Source: Cannabis sativa (lineage: Eukaryota > Streptophyta > Magnoliopsida > Rosales > Cannabaceae). Taken from it: a stretch of DNA of 64,000 nt. Positions within the stretch are counted from its first letter, which is position 1, and the number at the start of each line of letters is the position of its first letter. A program made the translations under genes and the position numbers. Location: the NCBI RefSeq assembly GCF_029168945.1, contig NC_083602.1:26895323-26959322 (forward strand). The letters are read 5' to 3'. Below, in pieces: positions 11,368 through 23,100 of the stretch. The notes beneath the pieces are model-generated. The model was not told the DNA's origin. It worked only from the letters and a program-made list of their open reading frames with translations, and searched no databases.

Positions 11368-13116
11368 CTATCTAAGAACCTTCAGTCCAGTCAACTTTTT
11401 ACGCAGTTCACCAGCTTCTTCCGACATACCAGCAGCGGCTATAGCTTTAATGATAGTTGTGTAGATCGACTCGTCTGGGATGCATCGCCTTGATATCATC
11501 ATTTCCAAAATTTGTATTGAAGTATCCACCTTGTTATCTTTGCATAAACAATTAATCACTGTTCTGTAAGAGATAGTTCTCACCCTGTGGCCTCTCTTAG
11601 TCATCTCCATCAGCACCACTGCAGCTTCCTCAACTAGATCAGCCCTGCAGAATCCGAAAATCAAGGACTGGTTGGTAATTTCATCAGGAACAATTCCATT
11701 TTCCATCATTTGATTATACAGTCCCATGGCTTTCTCCATATAACCCAGCATAGCCAATTTATCAATCACAATATTGTAAGTGATAAGGTCAGGAGAACAG
11801 CTGGTGCCACTTAGAAAATCAAGTAGTTGGAGGGCCTCATCCATCATTCCTTCTTTGCAGAGAGGGCCTAGGAGTGTATTATATGTTATAATGTCTGGAG
11901 AACAATTCTGAGAGACCATTTGAGCAAAAAAGTTAATGGCACGATCCATGATCCCGAATTTACACAAAGCATTAATCAAGATGTTGTAAGTAACAACTGT
12001 AGGGGGATGTGAACTCTCGTTCATAATGTTCAGAATCTCATCAACTTCATCCCAGCAGCGACGGTCACAAAGAGCATGGAGAAGGGTATTATAAGTAATA
12101 GCAGTTGGCTCAATTCTGCGAGATAGAAGATTACGCATAATTGAACTCGTTTCCTTAAAGTTTCCCCGTTTACAAGTGAAATTGATTAGTGAGTTGTAGA
12201 TAACAATATCCGGGTGACAACCCTCAACTGCCATTTCTTCTAGTACCTCCATAGCTTTAACAGTTCCCATGTGCTTGCAAACTAGCTTAATGAGAACTGT
12301 GTAGGTAACTAGATAAGGAGGACATCCCTTTCTCAGTTGGTCCTTCCAAAATCCAATAGCCTGATCAAAGTTTCCATTATCAAACAGGAAGCGTATTATT
12401 GTATTATAAGTAATAACATCTGGAGGGCAACCACTCAAGCTCATGTCTTCCAAGAGATCAATGGCAGACTTGAACATCCTTCTCTTACAGAGAGCACTGA
12501 CCATCATGTTGTATGTAATGATATCCAGAATCCTACCGGACATGATGGTGATTTTCAGGACCTTGGCAGCCTTGTCTACTTTATCAATTTTGATAAGACC
12601 CCGGATTAAGTTTATACAACACTGCAAGTCTGGAATTTGGTTAAGACGGGCCATAACATCAATCAACCCTAACGCTTCCATTACCTTTCCACGGCTGCAA
12701 AAATACTGAAGATTATCATTGTTGGTTTTCTCATTGTTTTGAACAAAGCGTCCGTTCAAATTCATCGTTGAAGGTTCACCAGTCCTCTTCATATTCATTT
12801 TCTGTTCAGATTTTTGCTCAACATTCATTTCATATGCATCAGAGGTCCATTCAATTTCATCCTGATCAACTACATCTACACTACTAAGGCTAATACTTCT
12901 CTGCAAACCTACAAACCGTGAGAAGCAAACCTTTCTTTTGGACCCAAATTGTACTATCCACCCTAAACGATTACACTCACTATAGCCATTCATGTGAACA
13001 ACGGATACTTTAATACTAGAGCTACGGCCAGTGGCACAACAGGGATCATGTCTGGAAAATCTATGCAAACTATGACCACCAATCATAGAACTCTGCTGGG
13101 TCATTGTATACCCCAT
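11368..13116 (-). CDS. P-class pentatricopeptide repeat (PPR) protein
   Basis: The 582-residue protein has no intron in its coding part. The start chosen is the ATG at 13116-13114 (MGYTMTQQSS): the open frame extends further upstream only through a 5'-UTR splice acceptor and has no other ATG. An N-terminal part of about 160 residues, poor in acidic residues at its start, precedes about a dozen tandem 35-residue PPR motifs (for example PDVITYNTIIRFLFDNG, PDIITYNTLLGPLCKEG). The motifs run to the C-terminus. There is no E, DYW or SMR domain, so it is P class. PPR proteins bind organelle RNA one base per repeat and act in stability, splicing or translation. An organelle address is inferred from the family and from the N-terminus. 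The gene is divergent from exportin-4 with a short shared upstream region. Confidence 0.9.
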   Translation of the reverse strand: MGYTMTQQSSMIGGHSLHRFSRHDPCCATGRSSSIKVSVVHMNGYSECNRLGWIVQFGSKRKVCFSRFVGLQRSISLSSVDVVDQDEIEWTSDAYEMNVEQKSEQKMNMKRTGEPSTMNLNGRFVQNNEKTNNDNLQYFCSRGKVMEALGLIDVMARLNQIPDLQCCINLIRGLIKIDKVDKAAKVLKITIMSGRILDIITYNMMVSALCKRRMFKSAIDLLEDMSLSGCPPDVITYNTIIRFLFDNGNFDQAIGFWKDQLRKGCPPYLVTYTVLIKLVCKHMGTVKAMEVLEEMAVEGCHPDIVIYNSLINFTCKRGNFKETSSIMRNLLSRRIEPTAITYNTLLHALCDRRCWDEVDEILNIMNESSHPPTVVTYNILINALCKFGIMDRAINFFAQMVSQNCSPDIITYNTLLGPLCKEGMMDEALQLLDFLSGTSCSPDLITYNIVIDKLAMLGYMEKAMGLYNQMMENGIVPDEITNQSLIFGFCRADLVEEAAVVLMEMTKRGHRVRTISYRTVINCLCKDNKVDTSIQILEMMISRRCIPDESIYTTIIKAIAAAGMSEEAGELRKKLTGLKVLR

Positions 13117-13128
13117 CTCTCCACCAAC

Positions 13129-13730
13129 CTTTAAGTAAATAAACACAAAAAATAACTACAAAAGAACTTTAGAGAAAATTCTAATACCAGGGAAATAGCA
13201 TAACCTCAAGCTGAACCATTCAATAACAATTAACTTCTGCTTTGTCTAGCTCCTGCTTAAATTAAAAGCAACAATAATATTATCAAAAAGTGACAATCTT
13301 TCAGAGCTATAACACAAAAGAGAAGAAAATCCACTTACAAAAAATCAAAATTTGCATAAAAAGTTGAATGACTAGTATGGTAATTCAATGCCAGAATGAA
13401 CTCCTAAAACTTGGTCATCATAAGCATTCAAACGTAAAGTAATATGCTAAAATCATTAGAATTTACAAGCATGGAGTTTGTGAAAACAAGAAATAGGAGA
13501 CCAGAAAAAGAAAGAAGCCAACAACATCCATATCCAAGTAAAAATACGCAGCTGAAAAACCCTAGTTGAAAGGGGTCATTCGTGGTTGAATATGACATAA
13601 GAGAAAGTTGAGTGTTTACCTTGAATTTGTGTGCGCACTGAACTTGGTAGCTGCGAGAGGGAATAAGTCCCAGTGAAGGAGTTGGCACAAGGGACGGGAC
13701 GTTAGTGACTAGGTTATAGATAATCACAAG
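13129..13730 (-). other. 5'-UTR exon and intron of the PPR gene
   Basis: On the minus strand a donor (CAAG|GTAAAC, exon end at 13620) and an acceptor (ACTTAAAG|GTTGG, exon resumes at 13128) bound an intron of 491 bp, 13129-13619. The coding ATG lies 12 bases after the acceptor. The first exon would run from about 13730 to 13620. A leader intron just before the start codon is common in plant genes. The splice sites are predictions from the sequence alone. Confidence 0.6.
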
Positions 13731-14126
13731 CTGTTAAATTTTATAGAGGGGCAAAAGGAAATTACAAGAAATATGAGGGTACTTTAGCAAATAAGAAAAT
13801 TTGGTAGCATAGGGAGAAAAGGCCCAACAACACAGAGCAGCACAGAGGGCACCTTCAACTGATGTTTCTTTACACTCTTTCTTTGTCAGTCTTGTCTATA
13901 TTATAATAACCCCTTCTGTTATGTAAGTTGTAAATGATATCATTCTGTGTCCAATCCAATCTGTAATCTCTCTGTAGTGAGACTAAGGTATTAAATGAAT
14001 ATTACTATTTTGAGTCTCTCTCTCTCTATCTCCCTCTTTTTGGGTAATATGAATGTTATTGTGGTGGTTCAGAAACTAAAGATTGAATCTTTGACTTAGT
14101 TTTCATTGATATCCAGATAGTTGAGG
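13731..14126. promoter_or_regulatory. Shared divergent promoter of the PPR and exportin-4 genes
   Basis: About 400 bp separate the first PPR exon from the exportin-4 ATG. There is a GGCCCA core (13821-13826), which on the other strand is the TGGGCC site-II element bound by TCP factors in many plant genes for organelle and housekeeping proteins. The exportin side has a CT-rich leader (14013-14040) typical of plant 5' UTRs. No clear TATA box was seen on either side, which fits broadly expressed genes. Confidence 0.5.
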
Positions 14127-17100
14127 ATGCAAGGGTTTTCAGAGATAGGTGGGTCACAGGATTTGGCCCAACTTCTGTCCACCATGCACGCTATCGAGCT
14201 TGCTTGTACTTCCATTCAGGTGTTAAGTCTCTCTTGCTCTTTTTGGTTGTTGAAAAAAATTTAAAAGGGTTATCGATGATAATACAACAAATCAACTTTC
14301 ACATTTACCGAAACTTGTTAGAAAGATTGAACTTTGGAGCGTTGTCGATGTTAATCAAAAGAAACCCACTTTCTTATTTTCAAGCCAAGAAAAATTTAGG
14401 ACTCGAAAATCCAAGTTGTTGGGAATCGGTGAATAGAAGAACATAAAAGTATTGGAGTTTAGTACCCATAAAGGAATTTTCTTTTTCACCTGGACTTTGC
14501 AACTATTTGGATTGAGATATGTTATTGAATTTTGTTTGACAAGTTATGAGCTTAAATTGCTCATGTGATGTTCATTTGCCGAGTGAGCTATTTATTGTAG
14601 TCAATTTTGGCTATAGCTTAGACTCTCACTTGACATTAATCCCTAATGACATTGCAGTTTTTGTTCACATGTAAAAACTACACTAACACACGTTTGTTAT
14701 CCTTAAGCAGATGCACATGAATCCAGCTGAGGCTGAGGCAACTCTATTGTCGCTGTCCCAGTCCCAACAGCCATATCAAGCTTGTAAATACATCCTTGGT
14801 AAGTTGATATTGCACAAATATTTGATGCGGTGATTAACTTCAATATTGTTCTTTTGCACTCAATGATCGTGTCACCATTGGCCTGTGGAACATTTTTTAT
14901 ATGGTAGTATGCAGATATAGCTTAGGCATCTGCAGAGGATTTACATCTCATATAAGTTATTCCGTGCAAATATGATGAATACTCTATTCAGTATTGTAAA
15001 ACAATTTGTTTTAGTTTAGTGCTCAGTGCAGCTCTTTTGATATGCCAATGCTGATAATGATTTCTTGTCCCAGAGAATTCTCTGGTGGCAAATGCAAGAT
15101 TTCAAGCTGCAGCAGCAATTCGAGATGCAGCTATAAGAGAATGGAGTGTGCTTACTTCTGATGACAAGAGAAACTTGATTAGGTCATATCACAGTTACAT
15201 TTATTTTTTGACTTATTTTTGTTTTTAGATTAAACATTTCAGCTAGTTATATAATACCGTACTTAAATATATATCAGTTCGTACCTTGGTTGGTTATGCC
15301 AGGATGAAAATGCATAAGTATAATTTTAGTAAACTAGTACTTGATTGAGATTCTTGTGTATGGTTCTATTAATAAATATTTTTCTTGCAGTTTTTGTTTG
15401 TGTTATGTTATGCAACACGCTAATTCTCCTGAGGGCTATGTTCAAGCTAAGGTTTCTTCTGTGGCTGCTCAACTTTTGAAAAGGGGCTGGTAAGAATTTT
15501 TCAGTAAAGAATATAATTCTTGTCGAGACAAGCCAATTTCTTGGCATAGTGATAATACGTCATGCTCTAAGCATTATTTACTCCAGTATTTCATGTGGGG
15601 TGTGATGGGGATCATGCATTTTGGCTAATTATCATTTTTCATGCAAGCACAAGCAAGTGGATTGTTTATATAATTATTGACCTTTGCTAGAGTATTATCA
15701 TCAGTTGAAGAGAAATGAAACCATTCATGTTTGCATGTAGGCTTGATTTTGTAGTTGCGGAGAAGGAGTCATTTTTCTATCAGGTATTTACATCTCATTT
15801 ATCTTTATGTTTTATTGGAGTAATTTGTGGCATAAATACTTAAGTTTAACTCTTGGTTGCAGATAAATATCTAAGTTTAATTTTTGACAGTAATAATACT
15901 ATAGTTATATTTCTAGAACTTCCGTTAGTATCTGGCTGTTAAGTGTCAAGTCATTATCCACATATCATTTTCTTATTGGTATATTTAAATTACTTTTTAA
16001 ATAAAAAATAAAAAATTTAATGACCTAGACGAGTCAGGGACTGCCATGTGATCATTGACTTGACATTTAACTTACTTAAAAGTTCCAGAAATATAACTTA
16101 AGTATTATTACCGTCAAAAATTAAACTTAGGTATTTGTGCCACAAATTACTCTTTTATATTAGTGTGTACATCATTAACAAACTGCTCAAGAACTATTTC
16201 CTTTAGTCTCTTGACTTATTGTTCTTTAAGGGTTCGTTTGGTACGCCGTATTACACCGTATTGTATTATATAGTATTATATTGAATTGTATTTTATGCAA
16301 TATTTTTATGTAAAACTATATGTGATATTAACTTTTATGGGCACCTAAATATATAATATTTTAGTATAAATTAAAGTTTAGCATAGTATTATATAAAAAT
16401 ATGATATATAATCCAATTCAATATAATACAATACAATACGACCTAATATGACGCTCCAAACGAGTCCTAAATATTTATATTTGCTTGGGGGAATTAATGA
16501 TTGCATCTTGGCCTGTCCCATTCTTAAATGCATTATTAACCATAACAGCGAATACTCGATCTTGAAATTCTGTCCAATTTTCTTGTAGCCTTACCTTCAG
16601 TGTCTCTGCTTTCCATTTCTAATGATTTAAAAGATGCAGGTAAACCAGGCTGTTTCTGGAATTCACGGTGTAGATGTGCAATTTTATGGAATCAATTTCC
16701 TGGAATCTCTGGTATATGTCTTTCTTTGGAAGCCTTTAATATATCCTAGTTATGAACTGGTCTTTGCAAAGTTTTGAATTGCTTCTTAGATTTTTTTTCT
16801 TACTTATATTGGTTCAACATTGGTAGTTTGTGGACTAAGTATTAATTGTAATAGGTATCTGAATTTTCTCCTTCAACATCTAGTGCAATGGGCCTTCCTA
16901 GGGAGTTTCATGAGCTATGCCGAAAATCATTGGAGAAGGACCACTTAAAGGTTTCTCCACTTTTCCTTGATATGTTTGCAATAAGTTTTGAGTGTTTATA
17001 CTCTGAAGTTTCATCTGAGACAGTCTTTGCCTTTTTTAATTGTCTTCTATTCTACTTATAAAATAGACTTTCTACTGCTGGGTACGGGATGCTGCTTTAA

Positions 17101-20100
17101 GTGTCACAAATAGAATAATCGAGTCAGACTCTGAAGTACCGGAGGTTAAAGTTTGTTCTGGTGCGATTCGGCTTATGCTTCAAATCCTGAACTGGGATTT
17201 CTCGACCAACAGCCGTCGTGCAGCAGTAAGTGCATTCTCGGTTGGAGTTAGGGAAGATAGTGATTCATCTAAGAGATCTGAGTGTAACTTGGTGCAGGTA
17301 TCAATTTTTCTATGGAATTCCTTGTCTATAGTATGAATTTCATTTTGTAAACAATTGCTAATGCAGCATACTGATTTATGAAGTATTAAATATTGAAATC
17401 GAATGTGAGTATGATGGGCAAGTTATTGAGCTTTCCTGATAGATTACATTAGGTTTTAACTGAGACAACCTAATATTCATGTATAGATCATTGATATTAT
17501 GTGGCATTATTAGACCTTTCAATCATTATGCTTAGGATTAACTTTTTCTTCTTGTTCTCTTCGATGTTGTTTAGCCTGGTCCTGCATGGCGTGAGGTTTT
17601 GGTTACTAGCAGTCATATTGGATGGCTCTTGAGCTTATATGCAGCATTGAGACAGAAGTTTTCGTGTGAAGGCTACTGGCTAGACTGTCCTCTCGCTGTC
17701 TCTGCCCGAAAGTTAATTGTCCAATTCTGCTCCTTGACAGGAACAATATTTCCATCTGGTACAATTTTTCCTTGCTTACTTGATCAACAGTTTTGTGAAT
17801 TTGTTTTTTGCAAGGGCTTTAAAGAAAAGATGTTTACATACTTTCTTTGTATGAGATTTTTTTTCTTGAAACTAGGCTCCCCCACGCCTAGACCTACAAT
17901 AGTTGGGGACCAACAAACTATAATAGTAACTGTAGATACCCGGGAGGAATCGTGTACAGGAAATTATTAGATGCAATCATTTGATCACATCTGTGAACAC
18001 TAAATATTTTCATTTGAAATTCTCTTTTGTTTGGTTTGGTTAATGAATGTTGTTAACAAACTGTCGATGTCATCACGGATGTCAATTTGTGCCAAGAAGT
18101 CAGCATGATGTGTTTTCCTGTTGCTGAAAACTCAAGGTTAACTTTTAAGTTTTGAAAGGAATTTCAACTTTGTTGTTAAGCCATAAAAAAAATAATAAAC
18201 ATTTTTGAAATCTTTAATTATCGTGTACTCTTAGTAAAGTTTCTATGTCCATCTTATTATTTTGAGATCCTTTATCAAAAAAGAGTAACCGTTAACTTAG
18301 TAAATTGTAAATGGTTTAGATAATGTGCAAATGCATGAGCACCATCTGCTTCAATTGCTTTCTGGGATAATACAGTGGATCGATCCTCCTGATGTTGTTT
18401 CAAAAGCAATAGAAAATGGAAAGAGTGAAAGGTTATGTCCCTCATGACCATCTTTAACGATTATATTTATTATTCGCATTTCGCATCTACATTTCAAATT
18501 CTCTCACACTTATTTTATTTTTCACTGTTCAGTGAGATGCTTGATGGTTGTCGTGGATTATTGTCTATTGCAACTATTACAAATCCCTCTGTGTTTGACC
18601 AGCTATTGAAATCAGTAAGGTTAGTGGCAGAGTGATTATTAACTCATAATACTATCTATTTAAGGCAAATAATGTGCGTAAGAGTGTCTCTATGCAACTT
18701 TAATTTCTGAATTCCTTCTTAAAAACATCTTGTTTAGAAGTTAGTTCATAATCTTGCTTCTGTATTCAGGCCCTTTGGTACTCTGACCCTGCTATCCACC
18801 TTGATGAGTGAAGTTGTTAAGAACCTCACGACTAATAACTCTGAAGAGGAAACCTGGAGCTGGGAAGCGCGTGACATTTTATTAGATACTTGGACTGCCC
18901 TTCTTGTGGTATTTGTTTCTGATGCACTTTTTATTTATTATTAATATTATTATTATAAAACTACAGTGTATGATTGAGAACTTGACATAAACTTTAACTG
19001 TCCATTTATATTATAATGTTCGAGGAGAAAACCTTTTACATGAATTATCTATGTAATATTACAATAATCTCATTAGTTCAATCCATTTTTTTAATCTTCA
19101 TTCCAAGCTCCATTAAGTTCTCTTTACTCTATGCATTGCCCCTAATAATTTCCCGGTGTTTATATTTCCAGACTCGTCAAGGTGGGATAATGCAGCTTTT
19201 TGTATTGTGTCTTGTCATTTGTAAAGTTCCCTAAGAATGTTATCTGCTTGGATTGTTTAAACCTTCGTTCTAGGCTTTATCAGATTCCATAAGTGTGAGA
19301 TGATAAAGTTTATTTAATCGTAGTGCTAGGATATTTTCTGCTTGGTGTGCTTAGGACCTTGTTGTATATTATTAGCAATCTTCTTATTTTGAATTCCTTT
19401 TATTAGAGTTTGATTGAATGGTCTGCATTTTCTTCCCTAACTTTTCTAATCATTAGCCAACTGGGGTAAAATGTTTTTGTCATCTCCTTCAGCCATTGAA
19501 TAAGGATGGCGGAATTACATTGCTTCCACCTGAAGGGAGAATTGCTGCAGCCAAACTCTTTGCCTTGATTGTGGAGTGTGAGCTAACAGGTGATTTTGGC
19601 ATGTCACTTTGTTGGGCTATATTTAAACAACCTCCATTTTTCATCTTCTTGTATCATCACTAATGACAGCTGGTCCCTTTTTTACCATATAGTTGCTGCC
19701 GCATCAGCATTCAATGATGATGTAGATTCCAGTTACCTTCAGGCTTCCATTTCTGGTACGGGAAAATGCTATGGAAAACTCAAATTATGGCATTGATAAA
19801 TTTTTTATCAGTTGGCATATTAAAAATAAGTTGAGATGATAATAACTAGTGCATTACTTATTACGGCATCATATTCTTGATCCATCTTGTTGTCTTTGAT
19901 TTTTATTTTTTAACGATTGCAGCCATGGATGAAAGATTGGGCTCCTATGCTCTGATTGCAAGAGCAGCAATTGATGTCACAATCCCTTTGCTCGCTACGC
20001 TCTTCTCTGAGCGCTTTGCACGGCTTACTAAGGTGTTCTTTACTTTTGATATCTGAAGTTCAGTACCATCTATTGGTTTTGAGTTTTTTTTCTACTCTGT

Positions 20101-23100
20101 TCCTCTTAAGTCTATGCAGCAATTGTATTTATTTCACATGATATAATAAGATCTCATGCATTAGGCTTATTTTGTGCTTGTTTGGTGTGAAAGTGAGAGC
20201 TTTTTCCTTTTTCTATTTTAGACTGGATTGGGAGAAGTAATTAGTATTGTGATCACACTGAAACTTTGGAAGAAACATACTTATTGTTATTAATCACTTT
20301 CACTGGCTCCTTGCTTTGTCATTAATGCACAAGGAGTTTACTGCTTGTACTTAGAAACCACAAATGTGTTTCTTGGAGGCTATCTTATTCTTTTGGTGTC
20401 TTTTATTTTGCTCTTATCTTTGAACGGCATAAGCTAGAGTTTTTTTTCCATATTGCAGTTGCTTATTCCTCAAACTATTTTACTTTATTTGTAGGGTAGG
20501 GGAATTGATGATCAAACTGAAACTCTGGAAGAAATATACTCATTGTTATTAATCACCGGCCATGTAATCTCTGATGAAGGGGAGGGAGAAACACCATTGG
20601 TAACTTGCCTTGCTAATATTTTCCGTTATTAATTTTATCGCTTATCATCTCAATCCTGTTATTCTACTTTTTGGTACATGTGAAGACACTGTTTCTTAAT
20701 GCCTTGTCTTATTTTATCACAGTATTATATCTTTTCATTCTTGAGTTTATTTTTCTTTCTTACATTATCCAAGGTGGCGTGTCATTGCTCATGGTTTTGT
20801 CTGATGTTTTGCTTACGTATATCCAGATTCCAAATGCCATACAAACCCATTTTTCTGATATTGTCGAGGCAGAGCAGCATCCAGTCATTATACTTAGCAG
20901 GTGAAATGTTGTTTCTATCTGTCAATCAGCGGGCCTTATTTTCTTGTCAAGCTAAGATTATAGAGTAATAGATCCTGGCCAGGGATGGAGGTAGCTCCAT
21001 CAATTAGGGGTGGGAAAATGCTAAGAAAATAAATTAACGCGGGCCAAAATATAATTTTTTCAAAATATCAAGTATAGCTATATAAATTACATATAATAAT
21101 ATTAGAAAATAAAAAATAAATAAAAATTGGGAGGGGCCAAGGCCCCCTTGGGTTGCACAGCCACAATGATCAAGGTTAAGATCATTCAAATCCTTGAGCT
21201 CTTGTAATTCCAAGGCAGTTACTGATGCATCTCCACGTCTTCTATTTTGGAAATTACCTGCATTACTATTTCTACGAATTCGGCTTGTTGGCCTAATTTT
21301 ACAAATTACGTCGATATTCCATATCCATGTTTCAATGTCATATCAAATTTCTTTTTTCACCTTTGAAAGCAGAGGGAATATGAAGGTTTAGTATGTGTTT
21401 CTCTACTGATGATCACTCTATTTAATCCAGCTCAATCGTAGGATTTGCCGAGCAGAGTTTAAACCCAGAAATAAGAGCCTCAGTGTTCAGTCCTCGACTC
21501 ATGGAGGTAGTACCATTTTATTTGCATCTTACCTGTTGTGTTGTTATGTCGGGTAAAGTCCATACATGGTAACTTTTGCAGAATTTGATCTAGCTGAAAC
21601 CTACAGCTACTAATAAAATTAAAATTTGGGTCATAGTAAATTCAGCCTCTGTCTTGGTGCCTTCTAAGTCTTTTAGACTCTTCTTGGCCTTGTCCAATTC
21701 TGTTGTGTTGCTATGACCATGGGTCCTTAGCTACTAATAAAATTGAAAAATTGCGATACCATCAATCTTTGGCCAAATAATTTACTCTCCAACCTTGAAT
21801 GTAGAATGTCCAGGTCACATGAATTTTAGGTTTCTGTTGGTTGTGTTGACATGATATTACGTTATTTTTTAAATATTCATAGTGAAGTTTTTGATCTGTA
21901 TAAATTTACTTGTTAAATGATGCTATGAGTTTAGATGTGGTGAACGTATGATTTGTGCAGGCTGTTATATGGTTCCTTGGAAGATGGTCTTGCACATATA
22001 TAATGCCACCTGAAGAAAATACAGATACAAACTCCAAGAAAGTTTTAATGACCTTTTTTGGACTACATAATCAAGGAAAACTTGTGCTTGACATTATTAT
22101 TCGAATATCCCTAACAGCACTAGTTACATATCCTGGAGAGAAAGATCTACAGGTATGTTTTGGTGCTGTTTCAGCTAGACTTTTATGCATGTCCTATTGC
22201 ATGTATGCATATAGAGACATGAAATTACTTTTAAGCAATATGATTATGTGTATTGCGGGTGTCATGCTTTTGTCCTTATTTTTCAGGCGCTCACTTGTTA
22301 CCAGCTACTTCATTCACTTGTTCAGCGGAAACATATTTGTGCGCATCTTGTTCAATTGGTGAGTCACTCAATCTTTCAGAGTGTCAAAATGCTTGAAATA
22401 TATTAGAGTTCTATGAGTAAAAAATTTGGATTGACCTTTCGTCCAACGTTTTAGTGTCTATTAAAAATAAAATTGGAAATAACTAGAATCTTAAAACATA
22501 ACTCATAGAAGAGAATTTTCATGAAGAAATTTTATAACAGCTTTTTTTCTTTTGTCTATAAACTTTTCAAAGGCATGGTTACTCCTTATAAGATCTTTCT
22601 CGTCAATTTGATTTAAAGATTTAGATGATCTTGAATCTGGCTAGGATCCTCTTTCCATTTTATTTTGTTATGGATCTTCTGATGTTTTACACTGTAATAA
22701 CATGATTTATATCTATGATCAGACATACATATAAACTTATAGGGTCTGTCTGTCCCCCCAAAAAAAAAAGAATCACTTGCTGTAGGGAAATCATTTTTGA
22801 CCCTTTGATTCTAATCACTTTCCATACAAAAATATTTGTAACTATAGACAAGGTATAAAAGAATATGATTAAAGAGGGTCCCTAATATAACCTTCTAACC
22901 TTAAAAGCTTGACACTTCTTAAGAACTTGAGCTTTTCGTGCAACAGTGCTTATTTGTTTTATTTTCATGTAAGCAAGGGTGTACACTGTGCAGATCTTTG
23001 TTAATAATTTACATTAATCACACTTGCAGGATTCCTGGCGTGACCTAGCAAGTGCTTTTGCTAATGATAAGACGCTGCTACTGTTAAACACAGTGCACCA

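Noticed and set aside
12337..12709. Two plus-strand frames of about 90 codons
   Set aside because: Antisense shadows of the PPR coding region.
13428..13727. Open frame of 99 codons on the minus strand
   Set aside because: It covers the 5'-UTR exon and leader intron of the PPR gene and has no family likeness.
17599..17970. Open frame of 123 codons on the plus strand
   Set aside because: It is exportin-4 exon 9 reading into its intron past the donor at 17759.
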